From positions 188,068,742-188,132,741 of the forward strand of contig CM067369.1 of assembly GCA_034401795.1 (NCBI GenBank): DNA of 64,000 nt. Direction: 5' to 3'. The notes below the pieces were generated by a model. The model was not told the DNA's origin. It was given only the letters and a program-made list of their open reading frames with translations, and did not search any database. Shown piece by piece: positions 11,302 to 21,225 of this stretch (positions within the stretch are counted from its first letter, which is position 1; every line of letters begins with the position of its first letter). Origin of the DNA: Chaetoderma sp. LZ-2023a. Lineage: Eukaryota > Mollusca > Caudofoveata > Chaetodermatida > Chaetodermatidae. The position numbers and the translations under genes were made by a program.

Positions 11302-11357
<56 letters not shown>
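11302..11357 (+). repeat. (TTA)n microsatellite
   Basis: About eighteen consecutive ATT units with one interruption near the right end (ACTATTATTGG). Confidence 0.95.
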
Positions 11358-11362
<5 letters not shown>

Positions 11363-11444
11363 TATTGGCGAAAATCGAAAATTACAATTTTACCCAATAT
11401 ATCGATATCGATATCAATATATTGATTCCGTGGGTTCCGTTGCG

Positions 11445-12150
11445 CCGTTTGTCTGTCTGTTTCTCGGTTTGTCGGCGTCCAATTTCGGTTGAGCTAACAT
11501 CTAGGCATAGATTCACTATATTGTGGCTAAGCTTGGACACGTGCTTCCTTGTGTCATAGGAATGCAGCACAACGATATTGAGGTCATGGGGTCAAACTTC
11601 AAGGTCACTGCGACCTTGGTATAAAACTCTATCTTTCATGGTTAGGTTTTTGGTTTGGCTCAACATATCCTCTTATATCTTGGCATGGCTTCACCCCATT
11701 ATGTTTAAACGTGGATACATGCGTCCTTATATCAAAGGATTGAGAAGAAAATTTGGTACGCTGCTGCCTCATATCAAGGGGATGTAGAGGTGACTCTGAA
11801 CTTGATATATAATTATTTTGTACGTTTAAGTGTTTGGCTTAGATCAACATATGTCTTATATCTCAGCATGACCTAACTCTATTGGGATTACACTTAGACA
11901 TATGCTTCCTTATATAAAGTGGATTGAGCTCAATAACATTGATGTCATGAGGTCAAAGTACAAGGTCACTGTGACGTTTGTATAAAACTATTTTTACGGT
12001 TAAGTTTTGGTTTTATTATCTCAGGATTAGTTCACCCTATTGGAACTAAACTTGGACACCTGCTTCCTATCAACGGGATGTAGCGCAATGATGGTATTGT
12101 CATCAGGCCACAGTTCTAAGTCGCCCTGATCTCTACCTTTTACGGCTAGG
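11445..12150 (+). repeat. Diverged tandem repeat of about 180 bp, four units
   Basis: The block GCTTGGACACGTGCTTCCTT recurs in diverged form at about 11529, 11706, 11890 and 12048, spaced roughly 160-185 bp. It is each time preceded by a TTGGCTCAACAT-like stretch and followed by GAGGTCATGGGGTCAAA. Two units keep CAAGGTCACTGCGACCTTG or its relative, which is itself a near-palindrome. No coding frame is conserved between units. An M fragment begins at the right edge. Confidence 0.75.
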
Positions 12151-12151
12151 T

Positions 12152-12410
12152 AAATTTGTTGAATATCTTGAAACATTTTTGATTGGATGCTGTTCCAACA
12201 ACGCCCAGTCAAATTAGGTTCAAAATATTCAATAGCATGTTCATTAAATAGGAAAGACATATCGTACAACACCGCTTAGTCCGTCATTAATTAAGCATTC
12301 GTGACGAACTTAGCTACGGCATTCATGACGAAATTGATTATGATGTCATCCTACACGTCACCTAGTTGATTATGACGCCATATGATTGATGGATACACTG
12401 GAATCTTCCA
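12152..12410 (-). mobile_element. Family M MITE without B end
   Basis: It starts in the palindrome (TTGTTGAATATCTTGAAACA) with no donor element or GC boxes, and runs through the spacer to the A terminus ACTGGAATCTTCC. The break lies at the end of the preceding tandem array. The CREs have decayed to single-substitution forms (TGACGCCA, TGACGAAA). Confidence 0.8.
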
Positions 12411-13200
12411 TTATTGACAATAGCGACATGTTTAATACAACATCTGGTATGAGCCACGCCTTGAATGCCTTAGTGTAGGATATTTATTAGGCAAAGTGCT
12501 GCCGTGCTTGCCTACACATACTATCTAACTTATCTTTACACTCTTGCGATCTGGTCACGATCAACGCTCAAGGAAGGTATGTCATGCGTTGATGGCAACT
12601 ATCCAACTGTAGGTAGACCTATATCATCACAAACTCTGGATTATGTTGTAAATGACTAATATAAGCTGCCATTGTAGAAGCGATACATCGAGTGCTATGT
12701 GGAAAGTCAGTACTTAGTCAATGAAAGACGACGCTTGTGATCGCCAGGTGGTGGGTGGTTCATGGCCAAATTCCTGTTCATAATTTGGCTCCGTCTCAAA
12801 AGACTTGCTGGGGATAGTACACTACTATGCGTGTTTACATTAAGAGCGTGCTTTGCACTACACGGAAAGCCCAAACTAGAGACTAGCAGATTTGCTTGAA
12901 TATCGCTATAATCTCTCTCCAAACATAACATTTACATTTGAAATAAACCTTTGGTTGTGGTATTTGCAAGAAATGATATTCTATGCTTTCTGTTTATTGT
13001 AAACACGAAGTAAGGTACACCTCGTGATTAGCTGTTTGTTGTGACGTCGTCTAAATGTAGCTGAATGTTGTGTCTGCTATATCGAGCAAAGCATCATTGC
13101 TGTAATTTCATCGCATGCAATATACCTCGATGCTTTTCATCTTACTGCATTAACCCTGTCACATTTACAGCAAAGAAACAACAAATCAAGTATGATGTAA
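12411..13200. other. No recognised feature
   Basis: Apparently unique sequence. Its right end (TTAACCCTGTCACATTTACA, from about 13149) may be the outer flank of the P1 element that follows. Confidence 0.45.
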
Positions 13201-13204
13201 AACA

Positions 13205-13300
13205 TATTGTGTTGACCATTTTAAAACTAATTTAACTGGGAACTGTTGTTGCTTATGACATCAACGCGTTCCAATCGAAATAGTTCGACAATATACCTGG
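13205..13300. repeat. Solo P1 palindrome, diverged
   Basis: The left arm is TGACCATTTTAAAACTAATT with TAACTGGGAACTGTTGTTGC. The right arm begins ACGCGTTCCAATCGAAATAG and continues CGACAATATACC. Pairing is still visible but interrupted. Confidence 0.55.
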
Positions 13301-13489
13301 GGAGCGAGTAGGGGTTTTCTGGACAGTTCTTCTGTCAAATGATGCCGTATAAGAAAATGATCCTTGATGTATGAGGAATGGCATCTTACTAGACATTCTT
13401 GTAGATCTGGATGTTAAAGGTCGCAATGACCTTGAAATGTAGGTCAAGGGCATGATTGTAAACAAATGACTTTTCCTCCAGAACAAATT

Positions 13490-13612
13490 CAATAACAGCT
13501 CCCTGTCAAATTAGCTAAACTATACAACATCAATAACAGCTCCCTGTCCAATTCGCTAAACTATACAACATCAATAACAGCTATCTGTCAAATTAGCTAA
13601 ACTATACAACAT
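13490..13612 (+). repeat. Three tandem 41-bp copies of a palindrome arm
   Basis: Units start at 13490, 13531 and 13572. Each begins CAATAACAGCTCCCTGTCAA and ends AAACTATACAACAT, and they differ at a few positions. The unit is the right arm of the P core (AACAGCTCCCAGTCAAATTA in related copies), so a hairpin half was amplified in tandem. Confidence 0.9.
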
Positions 13613-13929
13613 TTTACCTCAATGGTACAACTGAAATCAAATTCTGGGATTTTAGAAATAAAAGGGTTAAATGTGTTACATATTCAGTATTTCCAATGAT
13701 TCTACTTGAAATTAATTGTATTTAACATTAATTTCATAGTTCCACGTGATATATATAGTTTCTCGCGAATTATTTGCACAAACTTAAACAAAAATGTATT
13801 TTCAAGTGTTTTAATCCATCTACTTGTTATGCCACAGCGCAGTCCTTGTGTGAAGTATCAAGGAAAGTTGAAACGGAAATAATACAATCATTCTGATCGG
13901 ATTCATCACAAGTGGTATTAATTATCCTG

Positions 13930-15105
13930 GCATGGCTCCACTGAGTAGTGGAGGACGTGCAGAATCCTGGGTTCTCTCCTCTGCAGCTGTACCGACATTG
14001 TCGGTACTGAAATTCTCAGTGCAAGAGGAAATATCAACACCACCATCGCTACGTTTCTCGAGTGACCTGTTGCACTTGCACACAATGCATCCAGGAATGA
14101 GACATAGTGTGCATTGCCTCTACTGGGAACACCATTATTCAAAAGCCAGAATCAAGAGACACGTTGACCATTTCCGATTATTTGCACACGCTAAACAAAG
14201 GTATATCAACTGTTTCAATCTTCAAAACACAGTCTCTGTGTAAAGAAATCCATGTGAAAGTAGAAACGGAACAAATTTAATCACTGCATTCTAACTCATT
14301 AACAAGTGTTCCTTATTCGGAAAACGGATACATTTCATACTGTATCCTATGTACTTGCACGTTACATAGCCAGGCATTCTTTACAAGAACAGTTTATTTT
14401 GCACACTTACAAGCGAAAGTGTTTTCCATCGTTAATGTCAATTCCGTTGATGCTGTCGCAACAGGAAATGTCTTGTCGACGCAAAGTTTCCAACCATACT
14501 CAGTGAAGGACAATAGATCTGTTTGTGGTATGTTGACACATTTATCAACAGGTGTGACATAATGAGTATTCTTCAAGTGCTCCTCAAAAGTTGATCGAGT
14601 TTGGCGGGAGCATTTTCAGATGTGCAAATCTGAAAATAAGCAACTTCTAACCCCTCAATTATGGTATACTAATGTGTCGGTCAGCGCTAGCCCCATACAC
14701 GGCCTTTAGTACACTCGTTACTTCGTGAATTATTTCTTGGCTGATTTGCTTCTCCCATGAATCTGGTCCCCAATGATGGTGTGGCTTGCAGATTTATTTC
14801 ACTGCTGTGATCAAACCATGTACCTTTTCCAATTCCATATGGAAAGGTTGGTGTACCTATGCCAGGGATGCTATGTTGAAATTGATAATGTCACATAATT
14901 TAGGACGGACGTTTGATATTTCACGAATTACGAGATAGTTGTCTTGGTCTGTATTGTTTGTAAGATTCTGAATGATGTACAGTTGATTGCCATGTATTTA
15001 ATCTCAGTATCGTTGGCGTGTTTCAAAATACTATCGGCATGTTCTTCACTTGCAGTGCAAAGTGTTTGAAAAAATCTACGTGATCCGCCTCCTCATGCGT
15101 GGACA
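13930..15105 (-). pseudogene. Decayed copy of the THEEAD/GCDT-motif multicopy family
   Basis: On the minus strand, short blocks appear in the family's usual order, in changing frames. They are MSTHEEADHVDFFKH (about 15060-15105), a YGIGKGTWF-like block (about 14830-14860), KAVYGASADRHISIP (about 14690-14730), HLKMLPPNSINF (about 14600-14640) and FTEYGWKLCVDKTFPV (about 14450-14500). A cysteine-rich end (CKC and CIVCKC) follows. From memory, animal proteins with THEEAD, TGCDT, LPPT and GW motifs plus a cysteine-rich tail form a large repeated family of uncertain function. This copy is broken many times and cannot be functional. A second decayed copy lies at 30170-31190 in the other orientation. 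The match is by motif order only, so confidence is moderate. Confidence 0.5.
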
Positions 15106-15113
15106 TTAGGTAA

Positions 15114-15357
15114 ACGATTTGCTATTTAATAAACATGCTGTTGAATATTTTGAAACTAATTTGACTGGGCGCTGTTGCTGCCTTAGGCAGCAACAGCACC
15201 CAATCAAATTAGTTTCAAAATATTCAACAGCTTACCTGTGTAGTTCTTTGGAAATCGATAGTCAGGGTGTTCAGAGATCGATCGATTCCTACACGAGCGA
15301 GGTGTGGGTGGAGCTTAGATAGAGATGGGCGGGGCATAGCTAACACCGGAAAGGTTC
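15114..15357 (+). mobile_element. Family M MITE, A end missing
   Basis: It begins at ATTTGCTATTTAATAAACAT, immediately next to the THEEAD remnant. It has a nearly perfect core (GCGCTGTTGCTGCCTTAGGC) and a complete B end finishing CCGGAAAGGTTC. Confidence 0.85.
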
Positions 15358-16188
15358 ATTAATAACACATGCCAGGCAGTTTTCATCTTGTCAGAAATGC
15401 ATTGGCGTTATACGTTTCTGCTGATTTAATATTATCTAGAGGTTCAGTTTTGTGTTATCTCTGACATAGTATAGTACTTATTTTTCATAATCGGTCTTAG
15501 GTTTGAACACTGTGATGTCTTTTGCACCCGTCTGTTTCAATATCTATTGTCGTTCGTCTTCTTGTTCCCGCGCTTCTGCTGACAGATGTTGGAATCCTGT
15601 GATCCCTTCATGGCAACATAAAACAAGAACATACACACGTATCAAACATAATCTATGGATCTCTCTATAGCGGTAACAAGCATCAGCACCAAAATATTCA
15701 GCATGTATTCGCGTAGCATCCATTAACAGTGTGTATGTTTCCTTTATAATATTTTCTATTTCTATCTTAATCTAAGCCAAATGTATTGCACTAGGTTGAG
15801 TTTGAACATAACTATATATTCTGTAATTCAGTCGATACGACACGTTAACTAATAACGGTTTAGCCGTGATTTTCAATGCAGATATATACCTGACGCCTTG
15901 CAATTGCGACATTGACTTACATTTCAATGTCAAATTGACCTTTATCATCAAGATCAGCAAGGATGTCTAGTGAGATGTTGTTATACATGGATCAAGGATC
16001 ATTTTGGTATATGCCATCCTTTGACAGCTGACCAGTCGCAAAAGTACAAAATCTGGGTACCTTGCTCCTCAGGCAGAAGCTCTTTTCCTCTATAGTTGTC
16101 TTGAATTGGAGACAATGGCATTTTAATGGTTAAAAGATACGGTAGTATCAATCTTTGTAGGAGATAATGTTTCGTAAAGGAGCAACTG
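15358..16188. other. No recognised feature
   Basis: Short frames on both strands carry no recognisable motif, and no repeat family member is seen. Confidence 0.5.
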
Positions 16189-16189
16189 A

Positions 16190-16520
16190 GGAATCCAGTT
16201 TCCCAGTCAATCATATGACGTCATAATAAACTATGTGACATGTAGGCTGACGCCATTATTACTTACGCCATGAATGACTCGATTCAGTCCGTCTTAAACG
16301 ATTAATAGTCCGCCAATACGAATTGCATGTCTTTAATATTAGACCACAGATAGCAACACCACAAAGTCAAATTAGTTTCAAAATATTCAACAGCTTACCT
16401 GCATAGTTTTCTGGAAATTGATAGTCAGGGCGTTCGCGGATAAATCTATCTCAACACTGGCGAATCGTGGGTGGAGCTTAACTAGGGATGGGCGGGGCAT
16501 AGTTAAAACGGGTAAGGTCC
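16190..16520 (+). mobile_element. Family M MITE, core left arm lost
   Basis: The A end (AGGAATCCAGTTTCCCAG) is of the GGATT sub-type. The palindrome has lost its left arm and apex (only AGATAGCAACACC is left before the right arm). The B end is intact to GGGTAAGGTCC. The two ends belong to different terminal sub-types. Confidence 0.8.
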
Positions 16521-17154
16521 GTTATGTAGAAATGTATTGCTTAGCATAGATACACGTATATCAACATTCGCAAAATCTAAGAAAGCGACACAGAATACAC
16601 TTACCATATCCGATGCTGAATCATATATATGTCATGCATGCTGCTTTCCCCTCGCCTTCCCCTATATTCCCGTCTATAAAATACTCTTAATGCCACAGTA
16701 TTACAGAGCAATCCAAATATTTGGAGAAACAATATCCTCCTACAATTGTACATAGGGTTTATAGTATGTGTAATATAGTCTGTGTAGATGCTCAATCGTT
16801 ACTGTGTTACAAAATTGTAAACGCATTTTGATCATGTACTGCTAAAATTCCAATAAAATGTAAATGGCTACAAAAATTATCCACCGCAACCCCCCCCCCC
16901 CCCCCCCCCCCCCCCCCGTGGATTTTTAGTGACTCTGAACCGTAAATATATGTCAGATTTTTATGCTTTGGACACCTTACAGTACTCGAAATTACGCTTC
17001 CAATGATACCAAATTCGCATTTTACCATTTCTTCCCGGCAGGGTCTATTTCTGGTATTTAACGACTAATAGTCCTATATAATGAAATGCTTGTAAATTAA
17101 TTAAAAATAATGCAAGGTAAATAAGTTTTGAAACGTGCATTAATAACAAAAAAG
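16521..17154. other. No gene seen; C28 homopolymer
   Basis: An uninterrupted run of 28 C lies at 16890-16917. Otherwise AT-rich and unrecognised. Confidence 0.6.
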
Positions 17155-17262
17155 CTGATAACGCGGGTTACTGGGCCGGCACTGTACCAATACTCGACCA
17201 ATACGGCCCGGTATTGGGCTAGTACCGAGTACTACCGACCCAGTAACCTGCATTATCAGAAT
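17155..17262. mobile_element. Family S short palindrome element
   Basis: GATAACGCGGGTTACTGGGC at the left pairs with ACCGACCCAGTAACCTGCAT at the right. The centre is CCAATACGGCCCGGTATTGG. Confidence 0.75.
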
Positions 17263-17639
17263 AATATATCAATTCATTATCTCTTTACAAATATATCTTA
17301 TGTGTATGAATGTGAAAACCAGAATGAGTCATTTCCGTAAGTACACCTTTGCAATACTATGAGTCATCACCTGGAAGTATCTGCTCAATAAACAGGTATC
17401 GATAACTTTAGGCTTTCAATTGCTGATAAAACAGCTATTCGCATACGGTATACGTTATATGGTGTTCGAATTACATTTATGAGCAAAACTACCTATTTAT
17501 GAGTTTGAATATTCCTTTGAAAAATATGTGTCATTGGATCGGTATATAATTGTCAGTGTTAAGCAAACAATGCGTGTCACGGAGTTACCAATGAAGACGA
17601 AAGCATTACGAAATAATCATTTACAATTGATTAGATATT

Positions 17640-17722
17640 ATGTTGACAATTTTGAAACTAATTTTACTGGGAACTGTTGCGGCAGGTTTCAGTCAAATTA
17701 GTATCAATATATTAATTTCAAC
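17640..17722. repeat. Solo P1 palindrome
   Basis: TGTTGACAATTTTGAAACTA and TTTTACTGGGAACTGTTGCG pair with CAGGTTTCAGTCAAATTAGT and ATCAATATATTAATTTCAAC. M ends are absent. It is followed by TTCCAGGGTTCAAAGGCTTA, similar to the flank of other P1 copies. Confidence 0.7.
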
Positions 17723-17789
17723 TCCACGCACGCGCGTGTGGCTACTTTGAAATCAAGACTAGAGTGTTCCAGGGTTCAAAGGCTTAATT

Positions 17790-17998
17790 TTTACCACTCT
17801 GATGCCATAATTTAAAATTTTAAATTAAATTAAAAGATGAACTGGTGTTTACTTTTCAACAAACTTGGTGGAAGATGTTGCTGTCTACGACAGCAACATC
17901 GTCCTCCAAAATTGTTGAAAAATTTACACTAGTTTCTTTGGTATTGAGTCAATTGACACGGTGAAAGATAGAATATGGATATCAGAGTGGCAAGGGAT
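17790..17998 (+). mobile_element. Family T palindrome element
   Basis: The core arms are AACTTGGTGGAAGATGTTGC and AGCAACATCGTCCTCCAAAA around GTCTACGAC. The outer arms are GAACTGGTGTTTACTTTTCA and AAAATTTACACTAGTTTCTT. The ends are ACTCTGATGCCATAAT and ATATCAGAGTGGCAAGGG. The only other copy is at 59705-59940. Confidence 0.75.
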
Positions 17999-18263
17999 AA
18001 GCTAGGTCCTTCACGAATTGACGTGTTCTGTAAATAATAATTCAATCATATTATAGGATTATTATTATCATTCATTCGGATTCAATTATTAAGCTGAATA
18101 AATTTTATGAATGGGTTTAACGGGTTTGTAGATGAATGGTTGGCTTGGTATGTTATATAGTGAATTCACTTTAATGTGATGATAACTGGTGTTCCAACTG
18201 AAAACGACGTTTCTGTCAACTCTCACTGATAAAGACAGAAACGCCCTTTAGGTTTTCAAAATC

Positions 18264-18459
18264 AACCACCACCACCACCGCCGAGGTTGCCGCCACCGTC
18301 GGCGATACCCGGAATGGCCAGCTCCACCACCACCACCACCACCACCACCACCACCACCACCACCACCACCACCACCACCACCACCGCGACCACCACCACG
18401 ACGAGGACGACGACGACCACCACCACGACGAGGACGACGACGACCACCACCACCACCAC

Positions 18460-18501
<42 letters not shown>

Positions 18502-18545
18502 CACCACCACCATCGCCACCGCAACCACGGCCGCCCGTACCACCG
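18264..18545 (+). repeat. (CAC/CGC)n trinucleotide array
   Basis: About 280 bp of mixed CCA, CCG and CGA triplets, with an internal direct duplication CACCACCACGACGAGGACGA. All six frames give homopolymer-like translations (poly-T, poly-V, poly-G), so I do not call a gene. Confidence 0.93.
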
Positions 18546-19125
18546 ATCACCCGTCTTAGCTGTTTGCCCCGTATTCTTTATAAACACGGTCAACTATATA
18601 TCTTCGAAGATTACTTCAATTATTCAAACACATCTCCTTATAGCTATCCACCGATGCTTAAATATCTTTATGTAGTATAGCCTATAGGTATATTTGTACG
18701 TATTTCACCTCTCATTTTCACCACCTTGTAAAATGACAACATGTGTTATCATACATAGATGTTAAATGCCTTTTTTCTCCTCCATAGGTGACCTAAGCAA
18801 ACTCCAAGCAATCAATTTAAGTCGATTTACATGGATTGCCGTACATTGTAGATAGTTTGAAGTTCACTTTCCTCATCCTTACTCAGGTGCAGTTAAACCC
18901 TGCGTATAATGGACACCTCATGGGTCACCCACGTATGAATATTAAAGATATCTAGCTACTTAATGCAAGTCAGCTAACATACTACGTGGATTTTGCTTGA
19001 AGTGCCAATGGGAAATCTCCTTCGCTCCTTGCTTCTCTCCACCCAATAGTATAAATGGGTACAAGTGTAAAAACTGGGGGAAGTTAGCCGTAATGGCGTA
19101 GTTTTGGACATAGCTAACACGGCCC
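18546..19125. other. No gene called; isolated splice-acceptor-like site
   Basis: TGCCTTTTTTCTCCTCCATAG near 18767-18787 is a strong acceptor by pattern. The 21-codon frame after it reaches a stop without a good donor, so it is not called as an exon. Confidence 0.4.
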
Positions 19126-19173
19126 TAATAACGCGTGGTACTGGGCCTTATTGTCTCGGTATTGGCGGCAATT
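19126..19173. mobile_element. Family S element, left half, split by an M insertion
   Basis: TAATAACGCGTGGTACTGGG starts an S copy that is interrupted at GGCAATT. It resumes at 19470 with ATTTACCCAGTACCCGCC and ends AGTAACATGCGTTATC (about 19507). Confidence 0.75.
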
Positions 19174-19470
19174 GCCCTTTCCAGTTTTAGCTAAGCCCCG
19201 CCCATCCCTAGTTAAACGCCATCCACACTTAGCCCGTATTGAGATCAATCGCCCTGACTATCCATTTCCAGAAAACTATACACGTAAGCTGTTGAATATT
19301 TTGAAACCAATTTGACTGGGTGATATTGCTGCCTATGTTTATTAAATAGCAAAGAGATACAACGCGTCAACGTGTCGGACTATTAACCGTTTAAGACTGA
19401 CTAAATCGAGTCACTCATTCTGTAATTGATTATGACGTCATATTATGGATGGATAAACTGGAAAGGTTCA
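19174..19470 (-). mobile_element. Family M MITE inserted in an S element
   Basis: Minus-strand copy with B end GCCCTTTCCAGTTTTAGC and A end ACTGGAAAGGTTC. The central palindrome is reduced to its left arm: after GGTGATATTGCTGCCTATG it jumps to TTTATTAAATAG. The S sequence flanking it repeats ATT on both sides (GGCAATT / ATTTACC), the clearest target duplication in the window. Confidence 0.9.
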
Positions 19471-19507
19471 TTTACCCAGTACCCGCCCAGTAACATGCGT
19501 TATCATG
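19470..19507. mobile_element. Family S element, right half
   Basis: TACCCAGTACCCGCCCAGTA continues the S copy interrupted at 19174. Confidence 0.7.
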
Positions 19508-19536
19508 GTATGTTAGAATATATAATAAGCATATTA

Positions 19537-19770
19537 GCCCTTTAACACGCATATCAGCCAAAAAGGCTTCTGCAGGGGTCTTGAGAAATGTCCATTTGCA
19601 GATGAAAAGAAGACTAATTTTGAAAATTTACCACTGGAATGACTGGCTCGATAACAGAGCCAGTCATTCCAGTAGTAAATTTTCAAAAGATAGTATTTTC
19701 TTGGCTTCAAATGGACATTTTCTATAAGAAAAATTAAATTTTATTGAATAAATTAGATGGTTAAAGGATT
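19537..19770. mobile_element. Family Q hairpin element, nearly complete
   Basis: It begins CCTTTAACACGCATATCAGC and ends GATGGTTAAAGG, giving CCTTTAAC/GTTAAAGG-type termini. Inside, TGTCCATTTGCAGATGAAAA and TGGCTTCAAATGGACATTTT form outer arms. The inner palindrome is centred at about 19653 (ACTGGAATGACTGGCTCG). Confidence 0.85.
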
Positions 19771-19799
19771 AAAGCGGCATTTGCTCAGAGATATAAACT

Positions 19800-20110
19800 C
19801 GAATGCACTCGAGTGAGATGCGGATTCACACCTTTGCGCTCTGTCTTGACAATGTACTTAGTGACCCTTGACCTAGATAGGGGATCCCCTATCTAGGTGA
19901 CCTCAAATTCAAAGCAGTCATAAACTGACATAATCTGAAGGCGTGTGTAAATCTGGGGATTTTATACCATCTTACATTCAAGAGTGATGGCCAAAGATGG
20001 GTATACTTCGTGACCCCATGACCTAGATATTTAATACTTTGTCCTGAAACTCATGCAACTACTAGCCATCTATAATATGAATGGATGTGCCAAATTTGGT
20101 TATTTTTTTA
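19800..20110. repeat. TGACCT-rich repeat region with a 28-bp perfect palindrome
   Basis: GTGACCCTTGACCTAGATAG and CGTGACCCCATGACCTAGAT recur, in a style common in degenerate TGACC-rich repeats. The segment 19871-19898 is a perfect 28-bp palindrome centred on GGGGATCCCC. Confidence 0.6.
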
Positions 20111-20264
20111 CCCAATTGCGTTCCCGATTTACGGGTGAAGATGTGCATTTCGAGATGCACTGTGTATTTTTATTGTAATATAACGGTTTTACTGCAGTTT
20201 TACTGCATACTAATTGTAAAGCAATTATTCCGACTCTGTCACCAATATATGCTATTATTGGTGT

Positions 20265-20330
20265 GGATGGGTGGAGTTGGGGGTTGGGGTGATGTTGGTG
20301 TGGAGTGGGGGTGGGAGGAGTGGGCGAGGA
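20265..20330 (+). repeat. G-rich tract
   Basis: GGGTGGAGTTGGGGGTTGGG continues as GTGGGGGTGGGAGGAGTGGG. It has quadruplex potential. A 136-codon frame crosses it but resembles no protein. Confidence 0.65.
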
Positions 20331-20899
20331 TGGAAATTAAAGCGTCCTTACTAGTTTCTCAAGTTAGTAAAGTATTATATTTAGGAAATAACCCAATTGA
20401 AACTCAAAACGTCTTAAATATGATTAGACAGTTCGAACTGTACCAATATAGAACAACCTGGCTGAAGAAACAGTCACCGCCACGGACGTAGAGATATTTA
20501 AGGCCTACATCTGTGAGACGACATACTAAGACCAAGCGAGACGATGTAAATAGTGCACATACAGTTTTTAAATGGATCAATGGACAATTTTAATCTTGCG
20601 GACTGTGAAACCCAGCCATGTTTACGAGGCCCGCGCCTAGGCGTGATGTCCACTAGGATTTTTCTTAGTATTCGTACAGATACAGATACAGGTGTCCTCA
20701 ACCAAAATAACAGACAACCGTCAACTCTAAAAACTCAGCGAAGGCTGAACGCCGCGACTACAGAACCAATAGATCTAATAAATTAGATTATTTCTTTGAA
20801 TGATCACGATCGATTATTTAGGAATAATCGTGATTACTCGATTAATCAGTTCGGGTACAAATTACCAAGACATAACATCAAAAGCATATCAATGACGAA

Positions 20900-21085
20900 A
20901 GCTGCAATGTTGTTTAGAAAAGTCCATTTGCAGGCCAAGAGAAGAATATTTTTGAAGATGTTTCACTGGAATGTCTGGCTCGAGAATCGAGCCAATCATT
21001 CAAGGGCTACGTTTGCAAAAAATGGTCTTCTCTTTACCTGCAAATAGACATACATTCATTAAGCAAAATGTCGATTTTTGTGACC
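20900..21085. mobile_element. Family Q hairpin element, core diverged
   Basis: The outer arms are GTCCATTTGCAGGCCAAGAG and TTCTCTTTACCTGCAAATAG. The inner core is AATGTCTGGCTCGAGAATCG with AGCCAATCATT. The right end lies near ATTTTTGTGACCGATAGC. Confidence 0.75.
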
Positions 21086-21107
21086 GATAGCATTAAAAAA
21101 TAATTAA

Positions 21108-21225
21108 TAAATAGAATTTTGAAATATTTTATGCAGTAGAAATTATTCGCCATTATTCTATGATATAAGTTTTAATCATATAAATTCACGATTTAAGAAA
21201 TAATCGCGATATTCGATTTAATACA
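21108..21225. repeat. Family V repeat, AT-rich
   Basis: ATATTTTATGCAGTAGAAAT, TCATATAAATTCACGATTTA and TCGATTTAATAC match the copy at 48632-48765 in the same order and orientation. There the repeat directly follows a family R element. Confidence 0.7.

Noticed and set aside
18248-18559. Glycine-, valine- or threonine-rich frames of about 90-100 codons
   Set aside because: Trinucleotide array open in all frames. No start context or flanking coding sequence.
18767-18860. Acceptor-like TTTTTTCTCCTCCATAG followed by an LRR-like DLSKLQAINLS reading
   Set aside because: Only 21 codons before a stop, and no matching donor or neighbouring exon.
20081-20491. 136-codon plus-strand frame
   Set aside because: It crosses a G-rich tract and has no recognisable motif.
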